64,000 nucleotides of DNA. Source: Liquidambar formosana. Its lineage: Eukaryota; Streptophyta; Magnoliopsida; Saxifragales; Altingiaceae. Below, piece by piece: positions 58,985 to 64,000 of this stretch. Position 1 is the stretch's first letter, and every line of letters begins with the position of its first letter. Made by a program: the position numbers and the translations under genes. The notes below the pieces were generated by a model. The model searched no databases. It was not told the DNA's origin and saw nothing but the letters and a program-made list of their open reading frames with translations. The DNA is taken from positions 27,143,763-27,207,762 of the forward strand of contig CM077832.1 of assembly GCA_039720395.1 (NCBI GenBank), read 5' to 3'.

Positions 58985-61670
58985 CTTCCCTTTTAAAATT
59001 CATTCCTAAGTTGTTTAGTTTAAATTCCTATTAAGCTCATTGTTTCTTGCAGCCTTGATATGTGATTGTCGCCCTCCCTACCTTAGCCCGAGTACGTACA
59101 TGGGTCTCCTAACATGTGTCGTGAAGGGATCAACTCTTGTATGGTGCGTTAAAGGTAGGGAGACCCTAAACCACCCAATGCTTGCAAACCATTCCAATAG
59201 GTTGCTAGCACCCATTTTTGTTTTCTTTTATTGCATGTGAGCTTGCATATATGATGTGTGAAATGGAAATTTAAGCATGTCAAAAGGTTGAGATGATGTT
59301 TAAACAAAATCAAATTTGGCAAGGTTAGATTCATGCATGCATGCATATTGTTTATACTAACCTCTTCTTGTTTCCTTGTTGGTAATCATAATCAACTTGA
59401 ACATAAAAATCCCCTTGGCTACGGAGCTTAAACGGACTTAATTGAATATCCCCATGCTTGGATAAATGGACAAATACAAGGACTTGGACAAACCCATTCA
59501 AAATGGTTACTAACTTCTAACTTGCTAACATACTAACCATGGCTACGGCCCCTACACGCTCTTGATATGAGGCGTAGTAGGCTTTTTCTTTTATTTACGG
59601 CTACGGCCCCTACACGCTCTTGATATGAGGCGCAGTAGGCTTCTTTTTTTCTTTCTTTTATTTTGAGGTTGAATCCTCTGGCTTGTGGTCGTTGCAACTC
59701 TTGCCCCTAAAAATTCTAACTACTTATTTACCGTTTTATTTACCACTTTATTTAGAGGCTATGGCTTTTCGCTACCCTCCGGGTTGTGGTCGTTGCGACC
59801 TTTTGCGCCCAATACTTGAGCACTTTTCATTTTGTCGTCACTTAACCCTTTTTATTTTATGTACATATAAGCAATAAACATCGCATTCATGAATTCCAAA
59901 CCTTGCCAAGGTTGATTATGCTTATATATCTTTTGACATTTTCGATATGTTTATCTTAGAATTTCATGCTATGTTGATATTTTAATTCTATTCCCATGTG
60001 AATAAGGTTCAACTTATGTCTTGAGATAATCTATCATGCTATGGATAGAGAGTTTACAGCATCAAATGCTTAAAAACTCATCCGTAGCATAATAGCTTAT
60101 CGCCATCAAATGGACTTAATCAATTGACCCACCAGATTCCAATGAATCACCTTACCCCTGATCCAGGAACTCCTGTGTGTCCCTATGTCACGTAGTAAGA
60201 ACTCAATCCTTGAAGAATTTAATGGATTACATTTTTATTCAATTAATTCAAGTGCGCACCAAGACTGGATTCAAATTCCTCCCAAAACCATCTTTAAGCT
60301 CCAAGAGCTCCAAGTACTTTTTGAAAAAGTCTTTAAAAATTGAAAGTGATTCTTTACATCTTAAATCCTTGCTAAAAGATTCATACCTATGTGGAACCTT
60401 TTTCCCACCAATCATTTTTTTGACAACAATACCATCTTTATCAAATGAAGATTTTTGATTCAAAAAGGACCTCTTGCCAAAAAGCAAGCTGTTGACACGC
60501 ATATTGTCTTCAATTGACGAGTTCATTCCAAAAATGACTCGAATAAATTCTTTTCATTAAAGAGGCGCGTGCCCACTTTCTAAAAAAGCTTTATCCTAAT
60601 CAAATCAATTTTCCAACACCATCATTCCATGTAGGATTCCCTTTCTAGTACGGATTGAGAATTATAAAGATTCACTTTCACTTTATTTCAACCAGATTTC
60701 TTTACACTTCAAAAGTGTTCTTACTTCAAATCAAATACATTTTCTTCCTTCAAAAGGAATCCCTGTCTGTCAAAAAGGCAATCCTTTCCCTTCAAAAGAG
60801 AACATCTCCTTGATAGCTTTCAAAAAAGCATCCTTTTCTTTACTCGTTCTATCAACTTCAAAAGTCTCGAGCTTTCCCAAAGGAGCCCAAAGAGGTTTGC
60901 ACTTGACATTAATTCTTTAAAAAAAGGATTCACATCATTTCCATTTCCATCCTTTCATAAAGGATTGATTTTTACCACAGCAATATAGGGATGCTTTAGA
61001 GTTAATCGATTTGACCTAAGATACCCGAGAGAAGGAAGGCGAATTTGTGGTCCTTTCAAAACAATTTTCATTCACAACCTTAAGGCATACTCTTTCAAAA
61101 CCAACACTTTCAAAAGGACCTTGTTCTAATGCCTTTAAAGATCTCTTTTTCAAAAGGACAGAATTCACCACCCTTCACAAGGGTATTCTATGTCAAATCA
61201 TTCGTATAGGAAATCAACAATACCAAATGGGATTTTAATCAGAAACATCATTGAAATCGGGAACCGTTGGATTCCAACGGGCGATGTGGGGTGCCTCATG
61301 CCTTCCCCACTCATAACCAAACCCCCTTACCCACAATCTTTAGTCTCACAGACCACTAGGGGTCATTCAACTTTTCCAGTAGACCCTCAGATGGGCCTAT
61401 TGATGATAAGCCCTCAAATGGACTTATTTTGGGATCTCAGATGACCCCACCTTCTGATTAACCATAGGATGCCCAGTCACGTCCTCAAACCCCTGATTGG
61501 TGGTGATTCCATAGCCTTGATTATTCTAGGTATGCTTGCATGCCTAGGCTGGTTAAGGCGCCCTTGAAACAAACTCAACACATACCCAGCACCAGAACGG
61601 ACCACCCAGGGTAGTCCCAAACACTGCGAGGGAAAATTCCCTTTTCCCTTCCTTTTTTGGGGTAGCGACA
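58985..61670 (+). other. Distal part of LTR B (R-U5), no gene
   Basis: No gene is seen. A 62-bp block with GGCTACGGCCCCTACACGC is duplicated at about 59539-59650. From 60250 to 61180 there are many TTCAAAAGG-like motifs, often as small inverted repeats. TTGCAG at 59048-59053 could be a splice acceptor paired with GGTGAG at 49409-49414 before the Copia insertion, giving a leader intron. Confidence 0.5.
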
Positions 61671-62322
61671 AACACTTTTGCCTTTTTAAGCCTATGAGAA
61701 TAGTACATCATTACATGCATGTTTTTGTTTCATTATTGAGTCCCATTACTTACATTTAGTTTTTAGGATCATTTTGAATATGTGTGTCAAATTTGGTTCA
61801 ATTCTAGATAGGTTTGGATAGGTAATTAGAACTTTTGCGATTTGAAGGGCAATTTCATCTTTTACTTCATATATTTTCCAATTGACCTCAAAACTTGTTC
61901 TGGATTCTTCCATTGATCTTAAAATGATGAAATGAGCCTAATTGAAGTGCCAATTTAATTATTGAATAGGTTTTGGATTGATTCACTATATTACCCTATG
62001 GCTAATTGACTCTTTTTCAGTTAACCGCCTCATGAAAACCCAGCCACTTGACTATGGTCAGAGATTTTTGGTTTAAGAATATTTTAGACTTATTCTACAT
62101 TGAATCATTGAAATTTTGGCTTTTGAATCACTCAAATTGGAGTTAAATTGAAGAATATATGTCCATTTGAAGTTAGGAGTCCGAAATGGGCTAGAATTCC
62201 AATTTTTGAGGAAACCTGAGTTTTGGCTCGGGTGACCGGTCGGCCCAACCGGTCCAACAAGTCACTTGAGAGCTCTGTGTTTGTTTGTCCTATTTTGTAG
62301 TTTGATGCGTTTTGGACTCTTT
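61671..62322 (+). repeat. Fragment of a third Tat-like LTR (element C)
   Basis: The sequence is colinear with the minus strand of the element A LTR: CATGCATGTTTTTG, TTGAGTC, TTCAATTCTAG, then GTTAACCGCCTC and a CGGGTGACCGGTCGGC inverted repeat where A has its palindrome. It is diverged, so it is a relative and not a copy of A. Element B appears to be inserted near its start. Confidence 0.6.
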
Positions 62323-64000
62323 TGTTGGGAATCAAACAAGAGGGAAAAATAGAAGTGCGGAATATAAAAATTTTTCCTACGATTCCCAATCCCATGAATC
62401 TAACTATGCATAACACAAAATCAAACCCTAACTACGAAGAAGGTTAGAACACTTACAGAATTTTTATCTTCTCCTTTTTGCTCCAAGCTTTGATTCCGGA
62501 CAGCGGTGAATGAGCAGCCCAAGTGTGCTGCCTCCAACGGTATCCACACCTAGCTAGAGCTTCAAGTCCTTTCCTCCTTTTCCTTGTTGTTGCTAGTGTA
62601 GGAGAAGAGAGGAGAGAGAAAGAGGGAGGCTGGAATTTTCAGCCAGCCCTTTGGGGAGTTGAACTTATTGTTCTTCTTGTGATGTCATCACATCACACTA
62701 CATATATATAGCCCACCAAGGAGGGGCCGGCCATGAGAGAGAGCCCGCTTAGGGTTTTGTGTAATTACTATTAATTACACAATAACCCCTCTTAATTATA
62801 TCATATATAAATTTGGCCTTAAAGAACTATTCTTTATGCACTTATACCCTTTCTCTCATAGACTTTAAAGCTCATCTTGCATGATCAGTGTGTGACCCAT
62901 TGGGTTCACATCATTAAGTAGTACGAATAGCACGAGGTGTGCACAATGGAACTCTTTCCATTTAGGGTCTAATTGGAACTCCTTCCAATTCCATAATTGA
63001 TTATAACTCACTTATATCAATTAGGGCTTCTACTAACCATGAGTAACACCTAGCATATGGCTCATGGTGTGGTCCTTAATGAGGTGAATAGTCATTTACA
63101 AAGAACCCTTCTGTTATAGTTTATAGGTTACAATTGCATCCTTCCTTCAACATAATGTCTCCAATTGAACTAATAGGACATGGAAGTCTGTTAAGTCCCT
63201 AGTTTAATTACTTTACACTCATTCATAGATATCAACTCATTGATGAACTCATGAAACTCTTTTCATATTCATCCTACCATGGCCAGGAATTTAATGAGTT
63301 ATATTATGAATGCTATATGAGACATTCTCTCTCTTTTTCCTGAGAGTGATGGATCCCTTGTTGATCACTCACATGCCTTCATACACATAGCAGTAGGGCC
63401 AATGAACACCTTTGCAAACCCCTGAATAGGATTTGCACTTAGTGTTATCAAACTTCTAAAGCTATATGCATAAGACAACTATGGTGTCTCAGGTCTAAGG
63501 ATTACTTGTACCACTATAACAATGAGAAACTGATTGACAGGCAGGATAAAACTCCATTCAGTTTATCTCATATCTTTGGTCACATTTAGTGTACCTATTC
63601 TCGTAATAGGCACCCACTTGTTGGTTGTAGTGTCTCCACACAAATAGCTTGAGACTAGCTATCCTCCTATAGAGTCAACCTAACAAGTGCTAGTCCTATG
63701 GTTCATTATTGTCCATCATAGTGAACCTTCAACTAGGAATGCTTTAGGAGTTTAGTACATAGATATATCTGTAGTCTCAAAATTACAACTCTTTGTAATT
63801 CCATATTCTCAACTCTAACTCCATGGACATATTATGTAAATATAAATGATGCATATAAACATAATAGAATAAGCCATTTTATTAAATCAATAATAAATGT
63901 GACATACATAAATGAAATCAAATGATTGTTCCTAATCCCTAAATAATCATCTCTATGATTGGCTCTAGAGCATAATCCTAACAATCTCCCACTTGCACTA
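62323..64000 (-). mobile_element. Copia-like element 3, cut by the right window edge
   Basis: The 3' LTR is complete (62323-63983, TGTTGGGAATC ... CCTAACA on the + strand). It is followed by ATCTCCCACTTGCAC, the polypurine tract in reverse, so an interior follows beyond the window. The left flank is TCTTT (62318-62322); the same five bases should follow the far LTR. Confidence 0.92.

Larger units (their letters stand above)
44879..61670 (+). repeat. 3' LTR of element B, with two nested insertions
   Basis: It starts TGTAGACACCCAAATTTTG and I infer it ends GGGTAGCGACA at 61670. Removing the solo LTR and Copia element 2 with their target duplications leaves about 5.5 kb. It holds a 162-bp repeat array, a TATA box at 48848-48855, and, near 61280, a GTGGGGTGCCTCATGCCTTC motif, which I recall as typical of the end of Tat LTRs. 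The partner LTR lies outside the window, so the right end is inferred from the TG...CA rule and from the change to element C-like sequence at 61671. Confidence 0.62.

Overview
The window is intergenic plant DNA made almost entirely of nested LTR retrotransposons. I see no host housekeeping gene, no rRNA or tRNA gene and no CRISPR. Plant origin is supported by Tat-lineage Ty3/gypsy pol with a second, archaeal-type RNase H, plant mobile domain (PMD) genes with small GT-AG introns, Copia elements primed by initiator tRNA-Met, and telomere-like CCCTAAA runs. A large-genome angiosperm is likely, but the species cannot be named.

Layout, from the outside in. (1) The outermost layer is a fragment of a Tat-type LTR at 61671-62322, called element C. 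(2) Element B appears to be inserted in C. It is a + strand Tat-like element whose 5' part lies left of the window. Its decayed antisense PMD gene lies at 82-3659, its hairpin-rich 3' region at 3917-4177 and 38059-44878, its polypurine tract at 44866-44878, and its 3' LTR at 44879-61670 (about 5.5 kb once insertions are removed). (3) Element A (4178-38058, minus strand) is a complete Tat element inserted in the 80-bp satellite of B, with target duplication CACGC. Reading right to left it has a 5' LTR, tRNA-Arg primer site, gag, protease, RT, RNase H, archaeal RNase H and integrase. Its long 3' region carries two antisense genes (a DUF7745-like ORF and a seven-exon PMD gene) and a 3.7-kb satellite, followed by the 3' LTR. 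(4) One family of Copia-like elements has hit all layers: two complete elements (13620-23311 and 49420-58984), one cut by the right edge (62323-64000), and four solo LTRs (246, 26025, 39958, 46964). The six insertions with both ends in view have perfect 5-bp target duplications.

No element is coding-competent as it stands. Element A has two stops in its gag-pro frame, a 1-nt frameshift in pol and a solo LTR inside integrase. The Copia elements keep only fragments (49420) or nothing readable (13620), although their LTR pairs are nearly identical, so they probably moved using proteins supplied in trans. The exception is the antisense DUF7745-like ORF at 24303-25589, which is intact and has a TATA box.

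Most unusual signals. An 80-bp near-palindrome is shared by both LTRs of element A and by the upstream regions of both antisense genes. Four satellites are built from short hairpins, and in the element A satellite the stems change in a compensatory way around a fixed 7-nt loop. The Copia leader carries three hairpins with the same 17-nt loop but unrelated 8-bp stems, kept in both complete copies.
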